A stretch of DNA of 64,000 nt from CBDAMZ01 sp965197375 (GCA_965197375.1 CBDAMZ010000010.1:248001-312000), one strand, 5' to 3'. Shown: positions 49,832-58,838, counted from the first letter of the stretch. Numbers and translations: made by a program. The notes: a model not told the origin generated them from the letters alone.

Positions 49832-52804
49832 ATGCTGCCAACACTTCGGGTTCGGGTAATGCTGACGGTCGTCGTGGCGGTCGTCGTGGCGGCTATCCCC
49901 ATGATCGCGCAGGACGAGGGCGATCGTTCCTCTCGCGACGAGGGGCCCGAGCGTGTGGCTATCCTGCCGTTCGGCAACATCAGCGGTGTCCCGGACGACG
50001 ACTGGATCGGGGCTGGTATTGCTGAGGCTCTCTCGGTTGAGTTCCAGGGCCGGTCCGCGTTCGATGTGATTGGTCGCGAGCGGGTCTCCGAGACGATGCG
50101 GATTATGGGCGTGCCTGACACGCGCCCGGCCGAGTCCGGAATACTCCTCGAGGTGGGCCGGCGTGTGGGCGCGCAGTGGGTAGTCAGCGGGGGATACCAG
50201 CGGCTCGGGGACCAGCTGCGCATCACCGGGCGGTTGGTGGACGTCTCGATTCGTATGGCTGTCCGAGGTGCGAAGGTCGACGGCGCCATTGATGACCTCT
50301 TTGAGCTGCAGGACCGACTTGCGACCGGGCTTATCAACGGGCAGGCAAGTGACGCTGCCCACGCAGCCGGGCGGTCGGCACCCCTTAGCAACGCCGATGT
50401 CACGGTCGGTGCCGAGAGTGCGTCATCGGCACCCTCGATCCGACTGCCCACACCGATGCTGACGCCATCCCCCCCCGACCGCCTGGCCGGTGACCCCGAC
50501 CCAGGCAGCCGCTCCGGGAGTCCGCCCACGACGAACCCGGCTGGCTTCGCTGCGCCCCGGGTCATCGATGGTCCGCCGCCGCCGATTCCACCCGACGTGA
50601 TCCGCCGAGACGAACAGGGACAGGCGACCATCCGCGCGATCAAGCTCACGGAGGACATTCGACTGGACGGGCAGCTCGACGAACAGGTGTATCACACGGT
50701 CCCGGCAATTACCGGCTTTATCCAGCAGAACCCAGATGAAGGCGCGCCGGCCACCGAAAAAACCGAGGCGTGGATCCTGTTCGACGAGCGTAACCTCTAC
50801 GTTGCCGCCCGGATCTGGGACTCAGCGCCACCCAGCGAGTGGGTGGCCGACGAAATGCGGCGGGATGCGACACAGCTCCGCCAGAACGATACGTTCGCCG
50901 TGGTATTCGACACCTTCTACGATCGGCGGAACGCCACCACGTTCTATACCAATGCTCTCGGCGCACTCGGCGACGTCGCGATCACCAACGAAGGCAATCC
51001 GAACATGGACTGGAACCCGGTCTGGGACGTTCGCACGGCGCGGTTCGAGGGCGGGTGGACGGTTGAGATGGAGATTCCGTTTAAATCGCTCCGGTATCAA
51101 CCAGGACCGACGCAAGTCTGGGGTGTACAGCTGCGGCGCAATGTGCGGCGCAAAAATGAATGGGCCTACATCACCCCGCTGCCCATCTCGGCCGGAGGAT
51201 CCGGCGCGGCGATCTTGCGTGTGTCGAAGGCCGCGACGCTCGTCGGGCTCGAAGTGCCACAGGGCAGTAGGAACCTCGAGATCAAGCCGTACGGTATCGG
51301 CGGACTGCGAACCGACGTCAATGCCGCGGCGCCAGCGACGAATGTCGGAGACGGAGATGTCGGCGTCGATGTCAAGTACGGCATCACCAAAAATCTAACG
51401 GCGGATCTAACCTACAACACTGACTTTGCCCAGGTCGAGGCGGACGAGCAGCAGGTTAATCTGACCCGGTTTAGCCTCTTCTTCCCCGAAAAGCGTGAGT
51501 TCTTTCTAGAAGGCCGTGGCATCTTCGACTTTGCCCGGGGCGGCATCACGAGAGGGACCGGCCGAGCGCTGCGCTCGAGCGGCCGGGGCGGGGGCTTCTT
51601 CGGCGGCGGCAACGCACCGACGCTCTTCTACAGCCGTCGGATCGGGCTCGAACGCGGGACGGTTGTGCCGGTCATTGGTGGCGGTCGAGTAACTGGAAAA
51701 ATCGGCGCATTCGACGTCGGCGCGTTAAGCGTTCAGACCGATGACGAGGAAATCTCGGGCGCCGAGATGACGAATTTTTCGGTCGTGCGGGTGAAGCGCG
51801 ACATCCTACGGCGCAGCAGCGTCGGCATCCTCTTGGCCAACCGTTCGGTGTCACTCGCTGGTGACGGCTCCAGCCAGACCTACGGCGTGGATGCCACCTT
51901 CTCGTTCTACGACAATGTCAGCTTGCTCGGGTATGTCGCCAAGACACAGACCCCTGGACTCAAGGGTAAGGACACAAGCTATCAAGGGCGGCTGATCTAC
52001 GGCGGGGACCGCTACGGGTTCCAAGCCGAACACCTCGTCGTCGAGGACAATTTTCTCCCGGAGGTCGGCTTTGTCCGACGTGATAACTTCCGCCGGACGT
52101 ACACGACTGGGCGATTTAGCCCACGGCCACGGTCGATTGACGCAATCCGGCGGTTCAGCGTTGAAGGGAGTTTCGATTACATCGTTACCGCGGACACGGG
52201 ACGAGTGGAAACGCGTCAGTCTCAGCTGGGATTCGATACAGAGTTTGAGAATAGTGATCGGGTCGGCATCTCGGCGACAGACAACTACGAGTTCCTCGCC
52301 CGGCCGTTCACCCCGGCGCCCGGCGTGAGCTTCCCTGTCGGTGGCTACAAGTTTCGCGACGCCGAGGTGACCTATGCGCTTGGCGCGCAGCGTCGTCTCA
52401 GCGGGACCTTCACAGTGCGAGTCGGCGAGTACTTCAGTGGCAACATCCGGTCGGTCGGCTTCCGTCGCAGCCGCGTGAAACTGACGGAGCGGTTCTCGCT
52501 CGAGCCGAGCGTGTCGGTCAACTGGATCGACACGCCCCACGGGTCATTCCGCACGGATTTAGCTGTCTCCCGTGTGAACTACTCGTTCACCCCGCGCATG
52601 TTCTTCAGTGGGCTGATTCAGTACAACTCGAGCACCGATACGATCAGTAACAACCTGCGGATGCGGTGGGAGTACTCCCCTGGGAGCGAACTGTTTGTCG
52701 TCTACACCGAAGAGCGAATTACCGACCCGCTGCGGCCCGACCGCTTCTCGGAGCTCCGCAACCGTGGGTTCGTGGTCAAGATGAACCGGCTCTTTCGATT
52801 CTGA
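49832..52804 (+). CDS. DUF5916 outer-membrane protein with N-terminal FlgO/TolB-like domain and CBM9-like domain
   Basis: About 990 residues. Leader VRVMLTVVVAVVVAAIPMIA. Residues about 40-180 (VAILPFGNISGVPDDDWIGA, GIAEALSVEFQ, GAQWVVSGGYQRLGDQLRIT) are a FlgO/TolB-N-like domain. A Pro-rich linker leads to a CBM9-like sandwich (IRLDGQLDEQVYHTVPAITG; WILFDERNLYVAARIW). The DUF5916 barrel follows (FSLFFPEKREFFLEGRGIFD) and ends in FRF. ATG 49832 with AGGGA upstream fits the leader best. The extra N-terminal domain is unusual for DUF5916 proteins. Confidence 0.8.
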   Translation: MLPTLRVRVMLTVVVAVVVAAIPMIAQDEGDRSSRDEGPERVAILPFGNISGVPDDDWIGAGIAEALSVEFQGRSAFDVIGRERVSETMRIMGVPDTRPAESGILLEVGRRVGAQWVVSGGYQRLGDQLRITGRLVDVSIRMAVRGAKVDGAIDDLFELQDRLATGLINGQASDAAHAAGRSAPLSNADVTVGAESASSAPSIRLPTPMLTPSPPDRLAGDPDPGSRSGSPPTTNPAGFAAPRVIDGPPPPIPPDVIRRDEQGQATIRAIKLTEDIRLDGQLDEQVYHTVPAITGFIQQNPDEGAPATEKTEAWILFDERNLYVAARIWDSAPPSEWVADEMRRDATQLRQNDTFAVVFDTFYDRRNATTFYTNALGALGDVAITNEGNPNMDWNPVWDVRTARFEGGWTVEMEIPFKSLRYQPGPTQVWGVQLRRNVRRKNEWAYITPLPISAGGSGAAILRVSKAATLVGLEVPQGSRNLEIKPYGIGGLRTDVNAAAPATNVGDGDVGVDVKYGITKNLTADLTYNTDFAQVEADEQQVNLTRFSLFFPEKREFFLEGRGIFDFARGGITRGTGRALRSSGRGGGFFGGGNAPTLFYSRRIGLERGTVVPVIGGGRVTGKIGAFDVGALSVQTDDEEISGAEMTNFSVVRVKRDILRRSSVGILLANRSVSLAGDGSSQTYGVDATFSFYDNVSLLGYVAKTQTPGLKGKDTSYQGRLIYGGDRYGFQAEHLVVEDNFLPEVGFVRRDNFRRTYTTGRFSPRPRSIDAIRRFSVEGSFDYIVTADTGRVETRQSQLGFDTEFENSDRVGISATDNYEFLARPFTPAPGVSFPVGGYKFRDAEVTYALGAQRRLSGTFTVRVGEYFSGNIRSVGFRRSRVKLTERFSLEPSVSVNWIDTPHGSFRTDLAVSRVNYSFTPRMFFSGLIQYNSSTDTISNNLRMRWEYSPGSELFVVYTEERITDPLRPDRFSELRNRGFVVKMNRLFRF

Positions 52805-53051
52805 GGCGGCCGGAGCAAGATCTAACGTGTAACCTGGCCATGAACACTGAACGAACAAATTCGAACTCGCCGGCGCCGTTGATCTCCGCTGCGAGCATGG
52901 CGCTCATGGGTAGGCGACGAAGCTACGGTTTATGGGCCATATGTCGCATAGTGTAGGAGCCTGTCGCGTAAGCCAAGAAAGCGATCTCGCGGTGATAACA
53001 GAGAAGACGGACGAACGATCCAGACCGGTTTTACTCGTAGGGAGGTGTCCT

Positions 53052-54097
53052 GTGAGAATTCGAACTATCTGTCCGCTGTGTCTCATGGCCGTCGTCCTCG
53101 CAGCCGCGTCGCTGGCGCTGGCGCCCGTTTGGGCCCAGGGCCAGTCGACGGCATCGGAAGATGCGTGGGTGCCCCCGAGGACGCCAGACGGCCAGCCGGA
53201 CTTGCAGGGTTGTCTGGGCAAATAACAACGCGACTCCCTTGGAACGGCCGGAGGCGTTGGCCGAACGAGAGCTTCTGACCAACGAGGAGCTGGCCGCGCT
53301 CAGGGCACGGGCAGGTGATCTCTTCAGCGGTGCCGGCGACGCCGCCTTTGGAGACAGCGTGTTCAAGGCCGCTCTCGCTGATGCCAAAGGCTTTACGTCG
53401 AGCGACAAGGCGACCGGCAATTACAACCAATTCTGGCTCGTCGATCGAGTTTGGGACAACCGCACGTCGCTTATCGTCGATCCGCCAAATGGAACAATTC
53501 CTCCCCTGACGCCTAACGGGCAAGCGAGAGTAGACGCCCAATCAGAAAGGAGGCAGCGCCCCGCACACGGCCCAGAGGACCGAAGCTTGGGCGAGCGGTG
53601 CCTCTCATTCGGTGCACCACGCCTGGGTGCCGGCTACAACAACTACTATCAGCTCTTCCAGAGCGCTGACTATGTAGTAATCCACGTGGAGATGGGCCAC
53701 GATGCGCGCATCATCCCTCTGGATGGGCGTGGGCACATCGATCAAGGCATCCGTCAGTGGCTGGGAAACTCGCGCGGCCATTGGGACGAGGATACGCTAG
53801 TCGTCGAGACGACAAACTATTCCCCAAACGCCTACTTGCGAGGGGCTACCGAGAACTTGCGCGTGATCGAACGCTTCACGCGCGTTGACCCGAACACGCT
53901 ACAGTACGAGGTCACGCTAGAAGATCCAACGACCTGGACGGCCCTCTGGACCGTGATGATCCCCCTACGAAGAAGTAAGGACGCGATCTTCGAGTACGCG
54001 TGCCACGGAGGGGAACATTGGCATGGACGGCATCCTCAGCGGCGCGCGTACGGAGGACAAGGCTAACGCAGAAGCGACTAGAACGTCATTCAGATAA
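53052..54097 (+). pseudogene. Third member of the WGDTLVVE-type secreted DUF family, with two frameshifts
   Basis: GTG 53052 follows GGAGG. Leader LCLMAVVLAAASLALAPVWA, then TPDGQPDLQG. An extra T near 53210 shifts the frame; the family continues VWANNNATPLERPEALAERE, then IRQWLGNSRGHWDEDTLVVE. A second shift (extra G in CCACGGAGGGG, about 54010) moves from EYACHG to EGNIGMDGILSGARTEDKAN, ending at 54097. Undoing both gives one about 347-residue protein. It is a paralogue of 34380-35250. Confidence 0.75.
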
Positions 54098-54223
54098 GCC
54101 GAAACTCCCCCTTGCTGCCGATGTGACGTCGATGCGTGCGGGGGGGGGAGGGAGGGGTCGAAAGCCCGATGCCCTGCCTCTCCCGCGGTAAGACGTCTGA
54201 CCCACACCGTGAGCTCCGCCCCA

Positions 54224-54252
54224 TTGAACCGCTAACCGACCCGCGTTACGCT
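54224..54252 (+). promoter_or_regulatory. S-P repeat copy 19, promoter of the Sel1 gene
   Basis: TTGAAC (54224-54229), 17-bp spacer, TACGCT (54247-54252), then AGACACCTCGCCGTTT. The Sel1 start is 40 bp downstream. This is the repeat's right half in front of its presumed native gene type. Confidence 0.7.
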
Positions 54253-54291
54253 AGACACCTCGCCGTTTATTGCTGTGGTTTGGCAAAGCCG

Positions 54292-55383
54292 ATGATCTGT
54301 CGCTACGCACATTTCGCCGCGGCCGTCATTCTCATCACAACATTCAGTGCGCCGATCTTTGCCCATCAGGAGACGGTGGCCGAGCTACAGGCACAGGTAG
54401 AACAAGGAGAGGCCAACGCGCAGTTTGTCCTTGGTGTGATGCACTTCCAGGGCATCGGCGTGCGACAGGATACCGTGGAGGCGCTACGGTTATTCCAGTT
54501 GGCCGCCGACCAAGGAGACGCCGGGGCGCAGAACTTACTTGGGTTTAGTTACGCCTTCGGCTTAGGCGTCGCACAGAATTATGCGGTGGCGGAGCAATGG
54601 TACCGGCTAGCAGCCGACCAAGGGGACGCCCACGCGCAGTACAACCTTGGGGTGATGTACCGCAACGGCATCGGCGCGCAGGAGGATCCCGTGGAGGCGG
54701 TACGATTGTTCCAGTTAGTGGCCAGCCAAGGGTATGCCCCCGCGCAGTACAACCTTGGGGTGATGTACGAGGAGGGCTCTGGCGTCGCGCAGAATTATGC
54801 AGTGGCGGAGCAATGGTACCGGTTGGCAGCCGACCAAGAACATGCCCCAGCGCAGCACAACCTTGGGGTGATGTACCGCAACGGCATCGGCGTGCAGGAG
54901 GATCCCGTGGAGGCGGTACGTTTGTCCCAGTTGGCGGCCAGCCAAGGGTATGCCCCTGCGCAGTACAACCTTGGGGTGAGGTACCGTGACGGCATCGGCG
55001 TGCGAGAGGACCCAGTAGAGGCGCTACGGTTGTTCCAGTTCGCAGCCGACCAAGGCTTAGGCGCCGCGCAGTATAACCTCGGGGTGATGTACGAGGAGGG
55101 CGACGGCGTGTCAACGGATCATGTGGCCGCTTACATGTGGCTCAGTCTTGCTGTCTCACGGTTAACGGGCGTTGTTCGGGACGCTGCTATCAAAAACCGC
55201 GAACACGCCGCTGAATACTTAACACGTGAGCAGCTCAGTAAAGCCGAGCGTCTCGCCTTCGAGTGGGACGCCGAGCACCCGCAATCCTCCAGTGCTGACG
55301 TCGTCGTGCCGCCGGGCAACTCCTCTGATGAATGGGGCAACATCCCGTTCCCCCCCATTGAACCGCCCGTGGTGCCGCGCTAG
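54292..55383 (+). CDS. Secreted Sel1-repeat protein (seven repeats)
   Basis: 363 residues. Leader ICRYAHFAAAVILITTFSAP, then seven 36-residue Sel1 repeats (about residues 39-290), for example AHAQYNLGVMYRNGIGAQED then PVEAVRLFQLVASQGY. Repeats 1-2 and 3-4 alternate between GVAQNYAVAEQWYRLAADQ and QEDPVEAVRLFQLAASQ types, a 72-residue higher-order unit. The tail reads LTREQLSKAERLAFEWDAEH, P, the source of the S-P repeat's left half. The stop TAG lies inside the -10 of S-P copy 20. Sel1 proteins are helical protein-protein adaptors. Confidence 0.9.
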   Translation: MICRYAHFAAAVILITTFSAPIFAHQETVAELQAQVEQGEANAQFVLGVMHFQGIGVRQDTVEALRLFQLAADQGDAGAQNLLGFSYAFGLGVAQNYAVAEQWYRLAADQGDAHAQYNLGVMYRNGIGAQEDPVEAVRLFQLVASQGYAPAQYNLGVMYEEGSGVAQNYAVAEQWYRLAADQEHAPAQHNLGVMYRNGIGVQEDPVEAVRLSQLAASQGYAPAQYNLGVRYRDGIGVREDPVEALRLFQFAADQGLGAAQYNLGVMYEEGDGVSTDHVAAYMWLSLAVSRLTGVVRDAAIKNREHAAEYLTREQLSKAERLAFEWDAEHPQSSSADVVVPPGNSSDEWGNIPFPPIEPPVVPR

Positions 55384-55386
55384 GCG
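55358..55386 (+). promoter_or_regulatory. S-P repeat copy 20 overlapping the Sel1 stop codon
   Basis: TTGAAC (55358-55363), 17-bp spacer, TAGGCG (55381-55386). The first three bases of the -10-like box are the Sel1 stop codon. Last base G rather than T, so the promoter is weaker or inactive. Confidence 0.55.
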
Positions 55387-55448
55387 CCAACACTAGCAGG
55401 GGCGGCCAGATCGGACCACCCGGTCCCGCTTTTCGGCTCAATGTTGCA

Positions 55449-55640
55449 CTAGCGGTCGCGGCAGGCGTGGAACGTAGCGTTCAGCACGACCCGAATCGTT
55501 CGGGGAAGCGACGGATGGAAATGGGTATCATCAACCCCACCGGCTGGTTCCCCGGGAAGACGGGACGTGTAGTAATAGTCAATATCGGCGACATCGCTAT
55601 CCAATAAGTTGAACCCTTCAACACAGCTAAGCCGAGGGGT
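55449..55640 (-). pseudogene. C-terminal relic of a TonB-dependent receptor
   Basis: VEGFNLLDSDVADIDYYYTS then RLPGEPAGGVDDTHFHPSLP and RTIRVVLNATF match the end of acidobacterial TonB-dependent outer-membrane receptors (the xDIDYxYxSRLPGEP and HFHP motifs). No barrel or plug sequence remains upstream; beyond about 55640 the match stops. Confidence 0.6.
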
Positions 55641-55778
55641 CCGTACGCCGAAAATTAATGTCAGCATCAGGGTTTGTACGAACATCCTACGGCATTCTAG
55701 AGGAACAAAAAAATGATGCAGGACGACAATAGTCAAACAGACACAGTGCAGTAAATTCGGCGGTCACTCAACGACCGG

Positions 55779-56468
55779 TTGGTAGCAACACTGAAACCAT
55801 ACGGACCACCAGTCGCGATTTCCTTTCTGGCGAAGGGCCAGGCTGCACCTGTTGCTAGGCTTGATGACGAGCACCCGGAGCAGAATGAGAGCGGGCGAAC
55901 CGGACAAGTTCCGGCGGGGTGCGTGTTCTGGATTCGTGGGACCGAGACGTCGTTTGCCACGACAGCTTCCGATCATGCCAGCTGCTCAGTTGGGAACTTT
56001 ACCTACGGGTTTCTCACTCTCAAGGAGATGGTAGCCAAAGACGACGTTGGTACGGTACTTAAATCGAAATGGATCGATGAAGCCCCGGTCGAGCAGTTGC
56101 CGGTCATAATGACCAAACCTGGGGCCGTCGTGTATGGCTCCCTCGCCGATAGCCAGACCACGCCCGATGTGTTTTTGTTGCGAATCAACGGCCTCGCGCT
56201 GATGACCTTGAAGGACGTGTTGCCCGATCTTTAGATCGAAGGGAAGCCGCAGTGCCACATCATTGCCATCGCCAAAGAGCACGGATCTGTTGCCGCCAGT
56301 GTTGGATGCGCGCTTAGTCGTTCTCGGGCCGGCATGAAGGCGGAAGAGATGACTTGCGCCATTCCCGTCCAGTGCCTAGGCGAACTATTGGACACGCTCG
56401 GGTCGACGGTGACACTCAACCGGTCGACGTCTAGCTACGCCTTAGCAGACGCCAAGCGGTTGCGGTGA
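55779..56468 (+). pseudogene. DUF169-family protein with one in-frame TAG
   Basis: The frame reads LVATLKPYGPPVAISFLAKG, GCVFWIRGTETSFATTASDH, ASCSVGNFTYGFLTLKEM and FLLRINGLALMTLKDVLPDL, then TAG (56232-56234). It continues in frame IEGKPQCHIIAIAKEHGSVA, ASVGCALSRSRAGM and EEMTCAIPVQCLGELLDTLG to a TGA at 56468. This is a full DUF169 protein of about 230 residues except for the TAG, which a single CAG-to-TAG change explains. The start is uncertain (TTG 55779, or ATT a little upstream). Confidence 0.72.
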
Positions 56469-56556
56469 CCCACGTGGCTCAACCCTGCAGGTAGTCGATG
56501 ACTAACGGGTTCGGATCCAGCCGCTTCTACCTCTGCGCTCGTGCGTCATTGATCGG

Positions 56557-57063
56557 TTAGATGATGTGCCCAGTCCATCGTCCGGCGAGAACGGCTCCAG
56601 CCCACAACAACAAGGACGTGGCTCCGGCGACCCTGGCAGCGACCGGGGTCTTCGCGGCGGCATCCCAATCCCCGATGCTCCGGAATGTTCGAAACTGGAA
56701 CAGCGCCATGTTGACGCACGCCATTAGGAGGAGCACTAACTTCGTCTGAAACGCGGGGTTCTCAATATAAACGCTCGCCCGAGTCAGGAACATCCCTGAA
56801 CCGGTCACAGCTGCAACCAAGAAAGCGCCCCACGTCCACGGGATGAGCTCTCTGATCACGCGGCTTGCGGCGTAGCTGAGCCCCGCAACGCCTAGTAGCC
56901 GCAGATCGACCATGAGGATCGAGCCCACGACTAGCCCGATGGCCAGCACGTGGATCGACTCGAGAAATGGAAACCAGGCGGTGAAACCGATGTACTCGGA
57001 AAGCGGGAGGGCCTGCAACCACTCCCAGAACTCAGGACCCGGCACGCGGGAGGCTCCTCTCAC
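56557..57063 (-). CDS. DUF6644-family membrane protein
   Basis: 168 residues. WEWLQALPLSEYIGFTAWFP, then SIHVLAIGLVVGSILMVDLR and SRVIRELIPWTWGAFLVAAV, ending LLLWAGAVLAGRWTGHII, with four or five membrane helices. The GTG start overlaps the stop of the paralogue upstream by four bases (GTGA). These pairs usually accompany tricarboxylate or carbohydrate-related genes in acidobacteria; no function is known. Confidence 0.72.
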   Translation of the reverse strand: MRGASRVPGPEFWEWLQALPLSEYIGFTAWFPFLESIHVLAIGLVVGSILMVDLRLLGVAGLSYAASRVIRELIPWTWGAFLVAAVTGSGMFLTRASVYIENPAFQTKLVLLLMACVNMALFQFRTFRSIGDWDAAAKTPVAARVAGATSLLLWAGAVLAGRWTGHII

Positions 57064-57590
57064 TCATAGTAGAAAAGATAGTCCGCATACGCGATCCACC
57101 GCCCTGCCATGACCACCCCAATCCAGAGCACAAGCGACAACACCGCCATGGCCCGACCGGAGAGACGGCGCGCCGACGACCGTCCCCAATAGCCCGGTTC
57201 CCTCGCGTGGAGGCGGTGCACCACAACCGCCAGCACAAGAGCCGGAAACAGCAGTGAGAACTTGATTCCGAAGACCGGGTTGAGGAAGTAGCGTGCCGGC
57301 CGAGCCACGACGAATATACCTCCCGGGACCGCATTGAGCAGCAGTGCCCACCATGTCCAGGGCATTAGCCGACCAATCATTTCACTCACGTTCTGGCTTG
57401 GCACGGCCAGCCCAAGGAACTTTAGATTGACCATCACGATCGAGGCCATCACAGCCGCGATGCCCATAATGTGCCAAGACTGGACTATAGGCGGAAGACC
57501 TGGGACGTTTCCGAGAAGATAGACCGCGAGCTCCCGAACCGGACTGTCCTCGAGTGCATACGCCAGGCGCTCATTCAGACCCATCAGCAC
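57060..57590 (-). CDS. DUF6644-family membrane protein (paralogue)
   Basis: 176 residues. SPVRELAVYLLGNVPGLPPI, then SWHIMGIAAVMASIVMVNLK, GRLMPWTWWALLLNAVPGGI and LVLWIGVVMAGRWIAYADYL. Same architecture as the gene it overlaps: W-H in the first helix pair, PWTW in the middle, AGRW at the end. It lies 22 bp after the YncE-type propeller gene on the same strand, so the three form an operon. Confidence 0.75.
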   Translation of the reverse strand: MLMGLNERLAYALEDSPVRELAVYLLGNVPGLPPIVQSWHIMGIAAVMASIVMVNLKFLGLAVPSQNVSEMIGRLMPWTWWALLLNAVPGGIFVVARPARYFLNPVFGIKFSLLFPALVLAVVVHRLHAREPGYWGRSSARRLSGRAMAVLSLVLWIGVVMAGRWIAYADYLFYYE

Positions 57591-57612
57591 AACGAAGAAG
57601 AAAGAAAGCAGA

Positions 57613-58701
57613 TTACTCGCCGACGATAGCGATGCCCCAGGGGCGATCCCCAGCCGGAATCTTCGCTACAACGGTCAGCGTTTTGGTGTCAACCACTGAG
57701 ACATCATTCGACGGACCATTGGCAGTATACAAACGCCGCCCATCCGGACTGATGGCGATCCCCCACGGACGCTCGCCGACCACCACTGAGTTCACAGGCG
57801 TTCCCGTCGCGACATCGATTTCCACGACGGTCCCGCCACGCCCCGTCGTCGCGTAGACACGCGTGCCATCAGGAGAGACGACCACGCCCATCGGCCTGAC
57901 GCTCTCACCCGTCAATTGGATCGTGTCGATGACCTCGTGCAACATCGTATCCACGACTGAAACCGTCCCGCCATTTTCGGCTGTGACATAGGCACGTGCC
58001 GAGTCCGGCGAAAACGCTGAAGCCCGAGGTCTCGCACCAACTTCGAACTGCGTGACAACGCAATTCGTTGCCGTATCGATAACCGTAACCAGATTGTCCT
58101 CTTCCGATGTGACGTAGACTACGCGCCCATCAGGGCTGATAGTCACCCCCTCAGGTTCGCCACCGACCGGCAGTCTGGCGAGAATTCTTCCGCTTTCGAT
58201 GTCAAGCACGCTCGCGAGACCGACGTCCTCATTGGCTATATAGAGTCGACGCCCATCACGGCTGACAGCGAGCTGTTCCGGATCCGAGCCCCCGTTTAGA
58301 AAACCGGTCACCGTCTGCCCGACGACATCGACGACGCCGATACCGTCGGCTGATTTGTCGGGGGGCGGAAGCTGGCTCTCGTCCACGCCGGGTGGTGCCG
58401 GCGGGGAACCACTCAGTGCAACGAAGAGCCAGGCTCCCTCAGGTCCAACCTTGATGCCGCGCGGCCGCTTACCGAGAGGGATCGTGGCCAGCACCTTGTG
58501 TGTGTTGCCCGCAATAACTGTCAAATCACCGGATCTCTCGTTAGTCACATACACGCGGTAGGAAATGGTTTCGGGGATTGACTCGCCTTCCCCGGCGACG
58601 GTGCCGTCGCTGGCAGGCAGCTCGCCACGGCATGCTGATAGCGCCGCGCGCGCGCCCGTGAGTAAAACGGCGCCCGTGAACGGGACGCTTGTCAGCGGCA
58701 T
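57613..58701 (-). CDS. YncE-type seven-bladed beta-propeller lipoprotein
   Basis: 362 residues. MPLTSVPFTGAVLLTGARAA then LSAC gives a lipobox-like Cys. Repeats of the type SPDGRVVYVTSEEDNLVTVI, DTATN and ISPDGRRLYTANGPSNDVSV, VDTKT form a YVTN-family propeller. It is periplasmic, probably membrane-anchored. ATG 58701 chosen over 58746 because the leader follows it. Ligand unknown. It may be the substrate-sensing partner of the two DUF6644 membrane proteins. Confidence 0.8.
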   Translation of the reverse strand: MPLTSVPFTGAVLLTGARAALSACRGELPASDGTVAGEGESIPETISYRVYVTNERSGDLTVIAGNTHKVLATIPLGKRPRGIKVGPEGAWLFVALSGSPPAPPGVDESQLPPPDKSADGIGVVDVVGQTVTGFLNGGSDPEQLAVSRDGRRLYIANEDVGLASVLDIESGRILARLPVGGEPEGVTISPDGRVVYVTSEEDNLVTVIDTATNCVVTQFEVGARPRASAFSPDSARAYVTAENGGTVSVVDTMLHEVIDTIQLTGESVRPMGVVVSPDGTRVYATTGRGGTVVEIDVATGTPVNSVVVGERPWGIAISPDGRRLYTANGPSNDVSVVDTKTLTVVAKIPAGDRPWGIAIVGE

Positions 58702-58838
58702 TGGATCTCCCCCATCTGAAGGTTGAAGTTCTACCCCGCGTGGCAACAGGTGATCATACCGCGACCAGATAGACCCAGTCGGTAAGCGATGCTCTCATTG
58801 CTCACTGCACACGCGAATAGACTAGTATCACACCATCC

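Noticed and set aside
54137..54157. G-rich run as a regulatory G-quadruplex
   Set aside because: It is a single G-run stretch with no conserved copy elsewhere in the window; more likely a slippage tract between a pseudogene and the Sel1 promoter.
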